Below are positions 18,397-26,152 of a stretch of DNA of 46,493 nt, one piece after another. Within the stretch, counting starts at the first letter, position 1, and each line of letters opens with the position of its first letter. The DNA is taken from the NCBI GenBank assembly GCA_964640525.1, contig CAZXGS010000020.1, positions 1-46,493 on the forward strand, written 5' to 3'. The notes under the pieces are model-generated. The model was not told the origin of the DNA and searched no databases. It saw only the letters and a program-made list of their open reading frames with translations. Both the position numbers and the translations under genes were made by a program. The DNA is from SZAS-103 sp964640525 (GTDB taxonomy: Bacteria > Pseudomonadota > Gammaproteobacteria > Xanthomonadales > Xanthomonadaceae).

Positions 18397-18909
18397 TCAA
18401 CGCTTCGGCATGACCGGCGCCTGCCTGCTCACGATCGCGTCGGCCTGGACCTGGCTGCCATCGGCGAAGTGCAGGGTGAAGCGCACCTTGTCGCCCGGCA
18501 TCAGCGGGTGCAACGGCTGCATCAGCATCCAGTGCAGACCGCCCGGTCCGATCCGCAGCATGCCGCCCGCGGGAATGTCCTGCGCCCCGGCCGGCGCCAT
18601 CGAACTCACGCCGTGGTCGATCACCGAGCGATGCAGGGCGGCCATGCCGAAGGCATCCACCCGCGCCGACACCAGCCGCAGCGTGGTCTTGCCGGTGTTG
18701 TGGATGTCCATGTAGCCGGCGAGCATGTCGGTACCCGGCGGGGCCGCGCGCACCCAAGCGTTGACCACCCTGGCCGGCGCGACCGCTGGCGCGTTCGCGG
18801 CCTGCCGCGTTGCATGGGCGGTCGGTGGCGCGGCGCAGGCGAACCCGAAGGCGCCCACCCAGAAAAACGCGGCGAGCGCGCAGGCGAGCCCTCGGTTTCG
18901 TGCGTGCAT
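18397..18909 (-). CDS. periplasmic copper chaperone PCu(A)C family
   Basis: A 170-residue exported copper-binding protein. An N-terminal signal peptide is clear (MHARNRGLACALAAFFWVGA, cleavage near FACA-APP). The mature domain has the PCu(A)C pattern: VVNAWVRAAPPGTDMLAGYM, then His/Met ligands in LHRSVIDHGVSSM and GGLHWMLM. Family members deliver Cu(I) to cytochrome c oxidase. No cox or sco genes are in the window, so the partner is not shown. The gene is divergent from the isomerase at 19031, with 121 bases between the starts. Confidence 0.9.
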   Translation of the reverse strand: MHARNRGLACALAAFFWVGAFGFACAAPPTAHATRQAANAPAVAPARVVNAWVRAAPPGTDMLAGYMDIHNTGKTTLRLVSARVDAFGMAALHRSVIDHGVSSMAPAGAQDIPAGGMLRIGPGGLHWMLMQPLHPLMPGDKVRFTLHFADGSQVQADAIVSRQAPVMPKR

Positions 18910-19030
18910 CGGCAAAGGATAATTGCCGCCCACGCGGCGATCAACGCTCGCGGCGGCGGCGCGGCACGCCGTTCCACCCTCGCCCGACGGTTGCGGTATC
19001 GTCGCGGCTGGCCTTCGAAGGAACCACCCC

Positions 19031-19789
19031 ATGATCGAGCTGCACACCCACGGCCCCATCCACGAGATCCGCATGGCGCGGCCACCGGTCAATGCCCTCG
19101 ACCCGGCCCTCCTGCAGGCCGTGCGCGCCGCGGTGGAAGCCGCACCCGGCAAGGGTGCACGTGGCATCGTGCTTTCCGGAGCACAGGGGGTGTTCTCCGG
19201 TGGCATGGACGTGCCTTACCTGATGGCGCAGGAACCGGCCGGCATGCGCCAGGCCTGGGAGGATTTCTTCGCCGCGTGCCTGGCGCTGGCGAAATCGCCG
19301 GTGCCGGTGGTCGCCGCGATCGGCGGCCACGCACCCGCCGGCGGCTGTGTGCTGGCGCTGTGCTGCGACTACCGGGTGATGGCGCGCTCGCCCGACCCGG
19401 CCAAGCCGTTCCGGATCGGCCTCAACGAAGTGCAGGTCGGGCTGGCGGTGCCGGAAGGCATCCAGATGCTGCTGCGGCGGCTGGTCGGCCCGCGCCGCGC
19501 CGAACGCCTGATGGTGGCCGGGGCGATGGTGCCCGCCCGCCGCGCATTCGCCATCGGCATGGTGGATGAACTGGCCGATTTGGCGAACGTGACCTCCACA
19601 GCCATCGGCTGGCTAAGCGGGCTGCTCGCGCTGCCGTCCTCACCGATGCTGCGCACGCGCGCGCTGGCGCGCGCGGATGTCGTGGAGGCATTGACCCATC
19701 ACGTCCACCTCGACCGCTTTCTCGACGTGTGGGACGAACCGGATACCCGCAACACCTTGCTGGCGCTGGTGGCGAAGCTGAAAAAGTAG
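19031..19789 (+). CDS. enoyl-CoA delta-isomerase-like protein (ECI1 type crotonase)
   Basis: A 252-residue crotonase-fold protein. The oxyanion-hole and active-site region reads GGHAPAGGCVLALCCDYRVM, then FRIGLNEVQVGLAVPEG. Classical hydratases have two Glu; here the first (in GGGxELA) is replaced by Val in AGGCVLALCCDY and only the second, in GLNEVQVG, remains. This PAGG-C-A-CDYR plus IGLNE-Q-G layout is that of mitochondrial delta3-delta2-enoyl-CoA isomerase, so isomerisation in unsaturated fatty acid beta-oxidation is the best guess. The ATG at 19031 is the family-typical MIELHTHGPI start. It is followed after 23 bases by a small conserved gene. Confidence 0.85.
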   Translation: MIELHTHGPIHEIRMARPPVNALDPALLQAVRAAVEAAPGKGARGIVLSGAQGVFSGGMDVPYLMAQEPAGMRQAWEDFFAACLALAKSPVPVVAAIGGHAPAGGCVLALCCDYRVMARSPDPAKPFRIGLNEVQVGLAVPEGIQMLLRRLVGPRRAERLMVAGAMVPARRAFAIGMVDELADLANVTSTAIGWLSGLLALPSSPMLRTRALARADVVEALTHHVHLDRFLDVWDEPDTRNTLLALVAKLKK

Positions 19790-19812
19790 CACGCGCACCC
19801 ACGGAGGCGACC

Positions 19813-20241
19813 ATGCTGCAGCAACTGGCCGATACCCTGAGCCTGAAAGGCGTGCTCGACGGCCTCAAGCCGTTCGGCTGGGAACACGTCGACCACTGGG
19901 GCCAGGGTGAATTCCACCACGATGTGGTACTGCGCATCCGCGACATCCCGCGCGAGCTGCCCGGCGGCGTGTTCGTGGTGAGCACCAACTGCAACGGCGG
20001 GGTGAAGGAAATCCTGTGCCTTGCGGATGTCCCCGACCGCTGGGGGCTGTGGCACCACCGCTGCCCGGACAACCCGGAATTCTCCGGCCCGCCACCGCGG
20101 ATCGTCGGCTGCGCGCGCACGCCGCACTATTTCGATCCCTGCGACCTGCTCAAGGCCGGCACCCGCAGCGAACTGCGCGAAGAGTACCGGCGTCGCCAGC
20201 GCGGGGGAGGGTTCGTGACGCTGGATTCGGACGAGGCCTGA
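19813..20241 (+). CDS. hypothetical cytosolic protein, 142 aa
   Basis: I do not recognise the family. The start ATG at 19813 is preceded by GGAGG (19803-19807), and the codon pattern is that of a real gene. The protein is soluble with no signal peptide. A conserved-looking Cys/His/Trp-rich middle (STNCNGGVKEILCLADVP, LWHHRCPDNPEF, VGCARTPHYFDPCDL) contains five Cys and several His, so metal or redox function is possible but not shown. It lies 23 bases after the enoyl-CoA isomerase gene and is probably co-transcribed with it. Confidence 0.7.
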   Translation: MLQQLADTLSLKGVLDGLKPFGWEHVDHWGQGEFHHDVVLRIRDIPRELPGGVFVVSTNCNGGVKEILCLADVPDRWGLWHHRCPDNPEFSGPPPRIVGCARTPHYFDPCDLLKAGTRSELREEYRRRQRGGGFVTLDSDEA

Positions 20242-20322
20242 GCCCGAAGGGAAAGCTGGCCGTCGCCAACGTCGATCCGGGTCATCCCGCGTCTCGGGCA
20301 GCTGCCCGATCCACCCTTGCGA

Positions 20323-20637
20323 TCAGCGGCCGGGTGGAGATGCCGCCTTCGAGCGCGCGTCGGCCGGCTTGCCGTGATTGGCGGTGGCCTTGGCCGCCAG
20401 TTCGCGCGCAACGGTCGCCTTGGGCCTGCACCATCCGGTGCTGGTCATGTAGACATAGTCCGGCTTCGGACAGATGCCGCCGGAACCCGAAAAGCACGGC
20501 GGCACCACGTCGGGCGTGACCGCCTTGGCGGGGATCGCATCCGCGGGCATCCTGCAGGCGGCAGGACGACTTTTCTCGGCTGCCCAAGAAGCATCCATGA
20601 TCAGCAGGAGGGTGAGGGCGAAAGCAAAACGACGCAT
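20323..20637 (-). CDS. small secreted hypothetical protein, 104 aa
   Basis: No family recognised. A signal peptide is evident (MRRFAFALTLLLIMDASWAA, cleavage after WAA). The mature part of about 83 residues has four cysteines (AACRMP, PPCFSG, GICPKP, GWCRP), which could form two disulphides in the periplasm, and an Ala/Lys-rich tail. A GGGAGA lies upstream of the ATG at 20637. Codon character is good but the gene is short, so it remains a prediction. Confidence 0.6.
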   Translation of the reverse strand: MRRFAFALTLLLIMDASWAAEKSRPAACRMPADAIPAKAVTPDVVPPCFSGSGGICPKPDYVYMTSTGWCRPKATVARELAAKATANHGKPADARSKAASPPGR

Positions 20638-20728
20638 GGAAGTGTCTCCCGGAAAATCACGAAAACCGATTCCACTACGGTCATGCCAGGGCCCGGAGAC
20701 ATGTCCTAACCACGGCGACGGCTCCCAC

Positions 20729-21604
20729 TCACCCTCTTGCAACGGGTCGCGAGGGATCGGTGATCCAGCCGCTCCATGAATCGGCGTACAGGCGCGCACC
20801 GTCAAGTCCGGCGTGCTCCATCGCCAGCAGGTTGTGACAGGCCGTCACGCCCGAGCCGCACATCGCCACCACGTCTCCCGCACGGCGCGAACCCAGCAAT
20901 TCGGCAAACGCCTTCGCCAGTTCATGGGCCGGGCGAAAGCGACCGTCGGGTTGCAGGTTGGCGCCCACCGGTCGATTGCTTGCACCGGGTACATGCCCCG
21001 CGACGCGGTCGATCGGTTCCACCTCGCCACGGAAGCGCTCGGCCGCGCGCGCATCGATCAGCAGCGGCGCCTCCGGGCGATCGAGGTCGAGCAACTGCCC
21101 TGCATCCACCAACCGCGCGGCGTCGTACTGCGCGCGGTACGTCGATGCGTTGGGGCGCGGCGCCACGTTGCTGGTCGGCAGGTGCAGATCGAGCCAGCGC
21201 GCAAAGCCGCCATCGAGCACCGCGACGTGCCGGTGGCCGAGCAGACGCAGCATGAACCACGCGCGTGCGGCCGCCATCGCGCCATCGCGGGCGTCGTACA
21301 CCACGACCTGGTGCGCCGGGGTGATACCCCAAAGTTCCAGCCAGCGGCAGAAGCTCTCCGCGCTCGGCAGCGGATGGCGGCCGTGGCCGTTGCGCGAATG
21401 GTCGGACAGGTCGCGTTCCAGGCTTGCATGCACGGCGCCGGGGATGTGCGCGGCGGCGTGCTCGCGCGCGCCCTGCAGCGGGTCGGCCAGGCTGGCGCGG
21501 GCGTCGATGATCGCCAGGCCAGGTTGGCCGAGGGCCGCGATCAGCTCCTCCGCCGACACCAGACTGGTCCAGTGCATCGGTTCGAGCATGACCCACTCGC
21601 TCAT
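20729..21604 (-). CDS. thiosulfate/3-mercaptopyruvate sulfurtransferase (tandem rhodanese)
   Basis: A 291-residue protein of two rhodanese domains. The N-terminal inactive domain contains IDARASLADPLQGAREHAAAHIPGA; the C-terminal domain carries the active-site Cys in MCGSGVTACHNLL. The loop CGSGVT(A) is the type found in mercaptopyruvate sulfurtransferases such as E. coli SseA, while thiosulfate enzymes usually have CRKGVT. The start ATG overlaps the stop of the Nudix gene (ATGA, 21601-21604), so the two are translationally coupled; a second in-frame ATG (MLEPMHW) six codons in is an alternative. Confidence 0.9.
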   Translation of the reverse strand: MSEWVMLEPMHWTSLVSAEELIAALGQPGLAIIDARASLADPLQGAREHAAAHIPGAVHASLERDLSDHSRNGHGRHPLPSAESFCRWLELWGITPAHQVVVYDARDGAMAAARAWFMLRLLGHRHVAVLDGGFARWLDLHLPTSNVAPRPNASTYRAQYDAARLVDAGQLLDLDRPEAPLLIDARAAERFRGEVEPIDRVAGHVPGASNRPVGANLQPDGRFRPAHELAKAFAELLGSRRAGDVVAMCGSGVTACHNLLAMEHAGLDGARLYADSWSGWITDPSRPVARG

Positions 21605-22410
21605 CGGATTGCCTCCATCCGCTCGCGCAGATTCACCAGCATCGCCGCGGTGGCGCCCCAGATCCTGTGCCTGGCGTAATCGTACTCGTGGTAGTGGCGC
21701 ATGCGACCGGCGAATTCGCGGCCGAGCACGCGCACGCGGCTGGCGTCCATCAGGTAGTCCAGCGGCACCTCGAACACGTCGGCCACCTCGCGGGGGTCGA
21801 GCTTGAGCGTGTAGTCCGGATCCACCCGCGCCACCACCGGCAACACGTGGTAGCTGCTGATGGTGTCGAACGGATCCAGGAAGCCCAGCGGTTCGACCCG
21901 CTCCGGCGCCAGCCCGATTTCCTCGTGCGCCTCACGCAGGGCGGCGGCGACCGGGTCGGCATCGCCCGCCTCGATGCGCCCGCCCGGGAAACTCACTTGA
22001 CCGCCGTGCTGGCGCAACTCGGCGGTGCGCACGGTCAACAACACCTGCCAGTCGCCGCGCGGCACCAGACCGACCAGCACCGCGGCGGGGGTGAGACGCG
22101 CCGCGGAAGGCAGCAGGTCGTCGTATTCGGCGCGATTCCATGCCGGCGCCGAGGGTGGCGCATCCAGCCGATGCAGCGCGCGCACCAGCCCGGCGAGCCG
22201 TTCGCTGCGACGCGTGGCATGCGCCGCGTGGCGCTCGGGCAGGATCTGGCGCATGTAGCGTTGCCGGGTCGCGTCGTCGAAGCCCGACCACGCCGCGATT
22301 TCCTCGCCGCTGCGCTGGCAGCCCTCGCAGAGCCCATGGGCGTCGAGCCGGCACACGCCCACGCAAGGCGTGGCGATGCGGCGGTCGCGGGGAAGCAGAT
22401 GGGCGGACAT
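21601..22410 (-). CDS. DUF1289-Nudix fusion, probable CoA pyrophosphatase
   Basis: 269 residues in two modules. Residues 14-45 are a DUF1289 module, TPCVGVCRLDAHGLCEGCQR followed by SGEEIAAWSGF, with four cysteines likely to bind a metal. Residues about 105-265 are a Nudix hydrolase with box GGRIEAGDADPVAAALREAH-EEIGL and an upstream HGGQVSFPGG, the pattern of CoA diphosphatases (NudL/YeaB type). DUF1289 and NudL are usually separate genes, so this is a fusion; a frame break at the junction is not apparent. CoA diphosphatases trim CoA and acyl-CoA to phosphopantetheine and adenosine 3',5'-diphosphate. It is coupled with the sulfurtransferase downstream. Confidence 0.88.
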   Translation of the reverse strand: MSAHLLPRDRRIATPCVGVCRLDAHGLCEGCQRSGEEIAAWSGFDDATRQRYMRQILPERHAAHATRRSERLAGLVRALHRLDAPPSAPAWNRAEYDDLLPSAARLTPAAVLVGLVPRGDWQVLLTVRTAELRQHGGQVSFPGGRIEAGDADPVAAALREAHEEIGLAPERVEPLGFLDPFDTISSYHVLPVVARVDPDYTLKLDPREVADVFEVPLDYLMDASRVRVLGREFAGRMRHYHEYDYARHRIWGATAAMLVNLRERMEAIR

Positions 22411-22572
22411 CGGTCAGGCATGGGGCGACGGACGGGCACGCCTAGGATAATCCCGGTTGCAGGCGGAGGGCGCCGATCCGGTGCGCCCCGGTGCCGATCC
22501 GGGACCTCGCCAGCCGTCCCGGCCGGAAAACGCCGCAGGCTGCACCAGGCAGATCGATGGCGACTTCGGGGG

Positions 22573-23259
22573 CTACTTCAGGACGTCCACCATCCTGATG
22601 TCCATCAACAGCGCCTGGTTCGGGCCGACCGGCGAACCCGGGCCCGACCCATACGCCTGCGCGGGCGGCAGCAACACTTCCCAATGCGCGCCCTGGCGCA
22701 TCATCGGCAGGATCTGGCGCACGCCGGCCAAAGGCGACTCGCCGATGTTGATCTTGGTCGGCTGCGGATGCGGCGACGTGTAACTGCTGACGAATTCCTG
22801 GCCGGTTGCCACCGACACCCGGTACAGGATGAGTGCCTGCCCATCGGCAGCAGGCATGGGGCCATCGCCAGCACTGATCACGCGGTACTGCACGCCGCTG
22901 GGCAACACCTTCACCCCGGCGCGCACCCGGTTCTTCGCCAGTAGGGCGTCGCTGGCGGCCTTGTTCTGCGCCGCGGCCTTCTCGAAGCTGGCCTTGGCCT
23001 GCGCATACAACTTCTGCTTGAGGCCGTGCAATGCCGCGTCGATCTGCGGCGGCGCCACCGATGGCTGGCGATGGGCGATGCCGTCCTGGATCGCGCGCAG
23101 CAGGATTTCCGGATCCACGTCGATGCGGTTTTCCGCCAGGCTGCGGCCATAATCGTAGCCGAGCGCGTAGCTGAGCTTCTGCCGATCCGACTGCACCTGT
23201 TGCGCGCTCGCCGTCGCCGTGGCGCACACCAGGAATCCGAGCAGCCAGCGCTTGTCCAT
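22573..23259 (-). CDS. exported FKBP-type protein with degenerate active site
   Basis: 228 residues: a signal peptide (MDKRWLLGFLVCATATASA), an FKBP_N-type helical dimerisation domain (KLSYALGYDYGRSLAENRID to about residue 115), then a C-terminal FKBP domain. The overall plan is that of FkpA/Mip periplasmic prolyl isomerases. The FKBP core retains VLPSGVQYRVISAG, QILPMMRQGAHWEVLLPP, AYGSG and LLMDIRMVDVL. Positions that normally form the pocket differ: the HYTG-type strand is LYRVS, the Asp of VFDSS is Val (EFVSSY), and the VIPGW motif is PLAGV. It may be a chaperone without isomerase activity. The start at 23259 follows GGAGAAAGG. Confidence 0.85.
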   Translation of the reverse strand: MDKRWLLGFLVCATATASAQQVQSDRQKLSYALGYDYGRSLAENRIDVDPEILLRAIQDGIAHRQPSVAPPQIDAALHGLKQKLYAQAKASFEKAAAQNKAASDALLAKNRVRAGVKVLPSGVQYRVISAGDGPMPAADGQALILYRVSVATGQEFVSSYTSPHPQPTKINIGESPLAGVRQILPMMRQGAHWEVLLPPAQAYGSGPGSPVGPNQALLMDIRMVDVLK

Positions 23260-23423
23260 CCCTTTCTCCGCGATCGATCCACCGGCGCGATTCCACCGCA
23301 AGCAAATCGCGAACGCAGCCCTGACGGGCTAGGATAGCCGCCGTCCCGTCGAACCGCCACACGACTCGACCGCAAGCCCGCGCGGGAGTTCCGCGCGCCT
23401 CCCGCCCTTCTCCCGACCCGACC

Positions 23424-24218
23424 ATGCCAGACACCCAGACCTTCCAGAACCTGCTGATCGAAGACCGCGACGGCGTGCGCGTGGTCACCATCAACCGTCC
23501 GGACAAGCTCAACGCGCTCAATCACGCGGTGCTCACCGAGCTCGACGACGCCTTCCGCGCGATCGCGGCCAGCCCTGCGGTGCGCGCGGTGGTGCTGCGC
23601 GGGGCGGGCGAGAAAGCCTTCGTCGCCGGCGCCGACATCGCCGAACTGGCGGCGCTCAGCCCGATCCAGGCGCGTGATTTCTCCCGCCACGGCCAGAAAA
23701 TGATGCGCGGCATCGAGCGGCTCGGGAAGCCGGTGATCGCGATGTTGCGCGGTTACGCACTGGGCGGGGGTCTGGAGCTGGCGATGAGCTGCCACCTGCG
23801 CATTGCCGCCGACAACGCGAAGGTCGGCCAGCCGGAGATCAACCTCGGCGTGCTGCCGGGTTTCGGCGGCACGCAGCGCCTGCTGCGCCTGGCCGGACGC
23901 AGCGCCACACTGGAACTGTGCCTGACCGGGGCGCCGATCGACGCGGCGCGTGCGCATGCGCTTGGCATCGTCAACCGCGTCGTGGCGGCCGATCGCCTCG
24001 AAGAGACGACCTTCGCCCTCGCCGCGCAACTGGCCACGTCCGCGCCGCAGGCGCTGCGCGGGATCCTCGACGCCGTGCTGGTCGGCGGCGAGTGCGACAT
24101 CGAGAATGGCCTGGATTACGAGACCCAGGCCTTCGCGGTGTGTGCCGCCACCGCCGACATGCGCGAGGGCACGGCCGCGTTCCTGGAACGCCGCAAGCCG
24201 ATGTTCGGCGGCCACTGA
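23424..24218 (+). CDS. enoyl-CoA hydratase
   Basis: A 264-residue crotonase with both catalytic glutamates, in ALGGGLELAMSCHLRI and GQPEINLGVLPGFGGTQRL, and the oxyanion-hole FVAGADIAELAAL. This pattern is that of short-chain enoyl-CoA hydratases (FadB/Ech type) adding water to trans-2-enoyl-CoA. The exact pathway (fatty acid, amino acid or aromatic degradation) cannot be told. The start MPDTQTFQNLL at 23424 fits the family. The next gene starts two bases after its stop, so it probably heads the transcript that continues into the Rnf remnant and perhaps nth. Confidence 0.92.
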   Translation: MPDTQTFQNLLIEDRDGVRVVTINRPDKLNALNHAVLTELDDAFRAIAASPAVRAVVLRGAGEKAFVAGADIAELAALSPIQARDFSRHGQKMMRGIERLGKPVIAMLRGYALGGGLELAMSCHLRIAADNAKVGQPEINLGVLPGFGGTQRLLRLAGRSATLELCLTGAPIDAARAHALGIVNRVVAADRLEETTFALAAQLATSAPQALRGILDAVLVGGECDIENGLDYETQAFAVCAATADMREGTAAFLERRKPMFGGH

Positions 24219-24220
24219 GC

Positions 24221-24661
24221 ATGCCCACCGCCGCGCCGGCGTCCGACGCGCAGCCCTGCATCCGTTGCGGCGACTGCGCGCAGGCGTGCCCGCTGCACTT
24301 GCAGCCGCAGCGCCTGCTGCTGCAACTGCGCGATGGGCTGCTGGAGCAGGCACGGCGCGACGGCGCGCTGGATTGCAGCGAGTGCGGCCTGTGCGATGCG
24401 GCCTGCCCGAGCCGGATTCCGCTGTTGCAGAACTACCTGCAGGCCAAGGCGGCGATCCGGGCAGCGGACGCACGCCGACGGTTTGCCCTGGACGCGCGCG
24501 AGCGCTACCGCGCACGTCTGGCGCGACGGCAGCGCGAGCAGCAGGCACGCGCCGAACGCCAGAACGAGAGGGCAGGAAAGGCCGCCAGCGCCGACGCAGT
24601 CGCCGCCGCGATCGCACGCGCGCAGTCGCGGCGCGCCGCGCGCAAGGACTCGGGTTCGTGA
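24221..24661 (+). CDS. RnfC/RsxC C-terminal-like ferredoxin (mini-RnfC)
   Basis: 146 residues that correspond to only the C-terminal part of RnfC/RsxC. Two 4Fe-4S motifs are present, CIRCGDCAQACP and CSECGLCDAACP followed by SRIPLLQNYLQAKAAIR, then an Arg/Ala/Gln-rich helical tail with AVAAAIARAQSRRAARK, the repeat type that ends RsxC. The N-terminal flavin/NADH-binding half (more than 300 residues) is absent, with no trace upstream, where an intact hydratase gene lies. Similar proteins are often labelled RnfB. The stop overlaps the start of the RnfD-like gene (GTGA). It likely passes electrons near the membrane; partner and donor are unknown. Confidence 0.8.
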   Translation: MPTAAPASDAQPCIRCGDCAQACPLHLQPQRLLLQLRDGLLEQARRDGALDCSECGLCDAACPSRIPLLQNYLQAKAAIRAADARRRFALDARERYRARLARRQREQQARAERQNERAGKAASADAVAAAIARAQSRRAARKDSGS

Positions 24662-25476
24662 ACACCGCCGCGGTCGCGGTGCCCGTCGCACGACGGGCGC
24701 GGTGGACCTTGCTGGCCTTGCTGCCCGGCGCGCTCGCACTTGCCTGGTTCGACACACGCCCGGATGTGCCGATCCTGGTGGCGATCGGCGCACTCGTCCT
24801 GCAGGCGATGTCCGGCGAGTCGCGCCCGCAGCGCTGGATGTGGATCGCCGATTTCGCCCTGGCGTACACCTGGCTGGTCGTCGCGGCCGCACCGCCGGCG
24901 GCCTTGGTGCTGGCGCTGGCAATCGTGGCGGTGATCCATTGGGCGTTCGGCAAGGACCCGGCGATGCCGCCATTCCATCCGGCGATGCTGGCCAGCGCGC
25001 TGGGACTGCTGGCCGTTCCACCTGCCGCCGCATCTGCAGTACCCGCGGAGCCGGCATGGTCCGCCGCGGCCTTCGCCGCCGGCGGCCTCGCGCTCCTCGC
25101 GGCACGCTGCATACGTTGGCAGACGCCGGTGGGCATGCTCGCCACGTTGGCGGCCAGTGCCGCGATTGCCGGCCTGTTCGGCAACCCGACGCTTGCCGAT
25201 TCGCGCGTCCAGGCGATTTTTCCGCTGCTGGCGCTGCTCGCCTTCTTCGTCATCGATGACCCGCCGCGCACGGCCATGCAGCCAATCGCGAGACTGGCCT
25301 GCGGCGCGTTTGCAGGGTTGCTGTCTGCCGGGACGATCCTCGCCCTGCACGCGATCCATCGCGAAAGCGCGCTGCCCTTCGCGCTGGCCGGGGCGGTGTT
25401 GTTGATGAATGCGGCCGCGCCCGGCATGGACGCGTTCGTGCTGCGTGACAGGCCGGGACGCCACCGCGACCGGTGA
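24658..25476 (+). CDS. RnfD-like membrane protein, shortened and lacking the FMN motif
   Basis: 272 residues (RsxD has about 350) with at least seven hydrophobic segments. Similarity to RnfD/RsxD is seen in DPAMPPFHPAMLASALGLL, CIRWQTPVGMLATLAAS, LLALLAFFVIDDPPRTA and the ending MNAAAPGMDAFVLRDRPGRH, which matches the RnfD end around LIDYYTRPRVYG. The SGAT motif whose Thr carries covalent FMN in RnfD should precede the AFF-DP block; here the sequence reads QAIFPLLALLAFF, so the flavin site seems lost. The GTG start at 24658 overlaps the mini-RnfC stop. nth follows after 28 bases, as in E. coli rsx-nth. Confidence 0.78.
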   Translation: MNTAAVAVPVARRARWTLLALLPGALALAWFDTRPDVPILVAIGALVLQAMSGESRPQRWMWIADFALAYTWLVVAAAPPAALVLALAIVAVIHWAFGKDPAMPPFHPAMLASALGLLAVPPAAASAVPAEPAWSAAAFAAGGLALLAARCIRWQTPVGMLATLAASAAIAGLFGNPTLADSRVQAIFPLLALLAFFVIDDPPRTAMQPIARLACGAFAGLLSAGTILALHAIHRESALPFALAGAVLLMNAAAPGMDAFVLRDRPGRHRDR

Positions 25477-25504
25477 ACCGCAGGCGCATCCTTTCCCCGA
25501 CCCC

Positions 25505-26149
25505 ATGAAACCCGCCGACCGCCACGAACTGTTTGCCCGCCTGCGCGAGTTGGATCCGCACCCGCGCACCGAGCTGCTGTACGCCACGCCGTTCGAGTTG
25601 CTGGTCGCGGTAATGCTTTCCGCGCAGGCCACCGACGTGGGCGTGAACAAGGCCACGCGCACGCTGTTCCCGCGCGCGCCCACGCCGCAGGCGATGCTCG
25701 CGCTGGGCGAGGACGGCCTCAAGCGCCACATCGGCAGCCTCGGCCTGTTCAACGCCAAGGCGCGCCACGTCATCGCCACCTGCCGGCTGCTGATCGAACG
25801 GCATGGCGGCAAGGTCCCGGAAGAGCGCGAGGACCTGCAGGCGCTGCCCGGGGTGGGCCGCAAGACCGCCAACGTGGTGCTCAATGTGGCCTTCGGCCAG
25901 CCCACGATCGCGGTGGACACGCACATCTTCCGGGTCGCCAACCGCACCGGGCTGGCGCCGGGCAAGAACGTCGAGGAGGTCGAGCGCAAGCTGCTGCGCA
26001 ACGTGCCGGTGGAATTCCGCCTGCACGCCCACCACTGGCTGATCCTGCACGGGCGCTACGTGTGCAAGGCGCGCAAGCCCGACTGCCCGCGTTGCCCGAT
26101 CCGCGACCTGTGCCGGTATCCGCACAAGACGCAAGGCGCGCCCGGATGA
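25505..26149 (+). CDS. nth: endonuclease III (Nth)
   Basis: A base-excision-repair DNA glycosylase/AP lyase for oxidised pyrimidines; 214 residues, near the E. coli length of 211. The helix-hairpin-helix LPGVGRKTANVVLN carries the catalytic Lys, VDTHIFRVANR carries the catalytic Asp, and the 4Fe-4S loop is C-X6-C-X2-C-X5-C in CKARKPDCPRCPIRDLC. The start MKPADRHELFARLRELDP is family-like. It is last in the run hydratase, mini-RnfC, RnfD-like, nth. Confidence 0.97.
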   Translation: MKPADRHELFARLRELDPHPRTELLYATPFELLVAVMLSAQATDVGVNKATRTLFPRAPTPQAMLALGEDGLKRHIGSLGLFNAKARHVIATCRLLIERHGGKVPEEREDLQALPGVGRKTANVVLNVAFGQPTIAVDTHIFRVANRTGLAPGKNVEEVERKLLRNVPVEFRLHAHHWLILHGRYVCKARKPDCPRCPIRDLCRYPHKTQGAPG

Positions 26150-26152
26150 GCC

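Noticed and set aside
22442..25427. Large minus-strand frames opposite the crotonase, Rnf-like and nth genes
   Set aside because: Their sequence is low-complexity Ala/Arg/Pro, and the opposite strand carries recognised families with coupled starts and stops.
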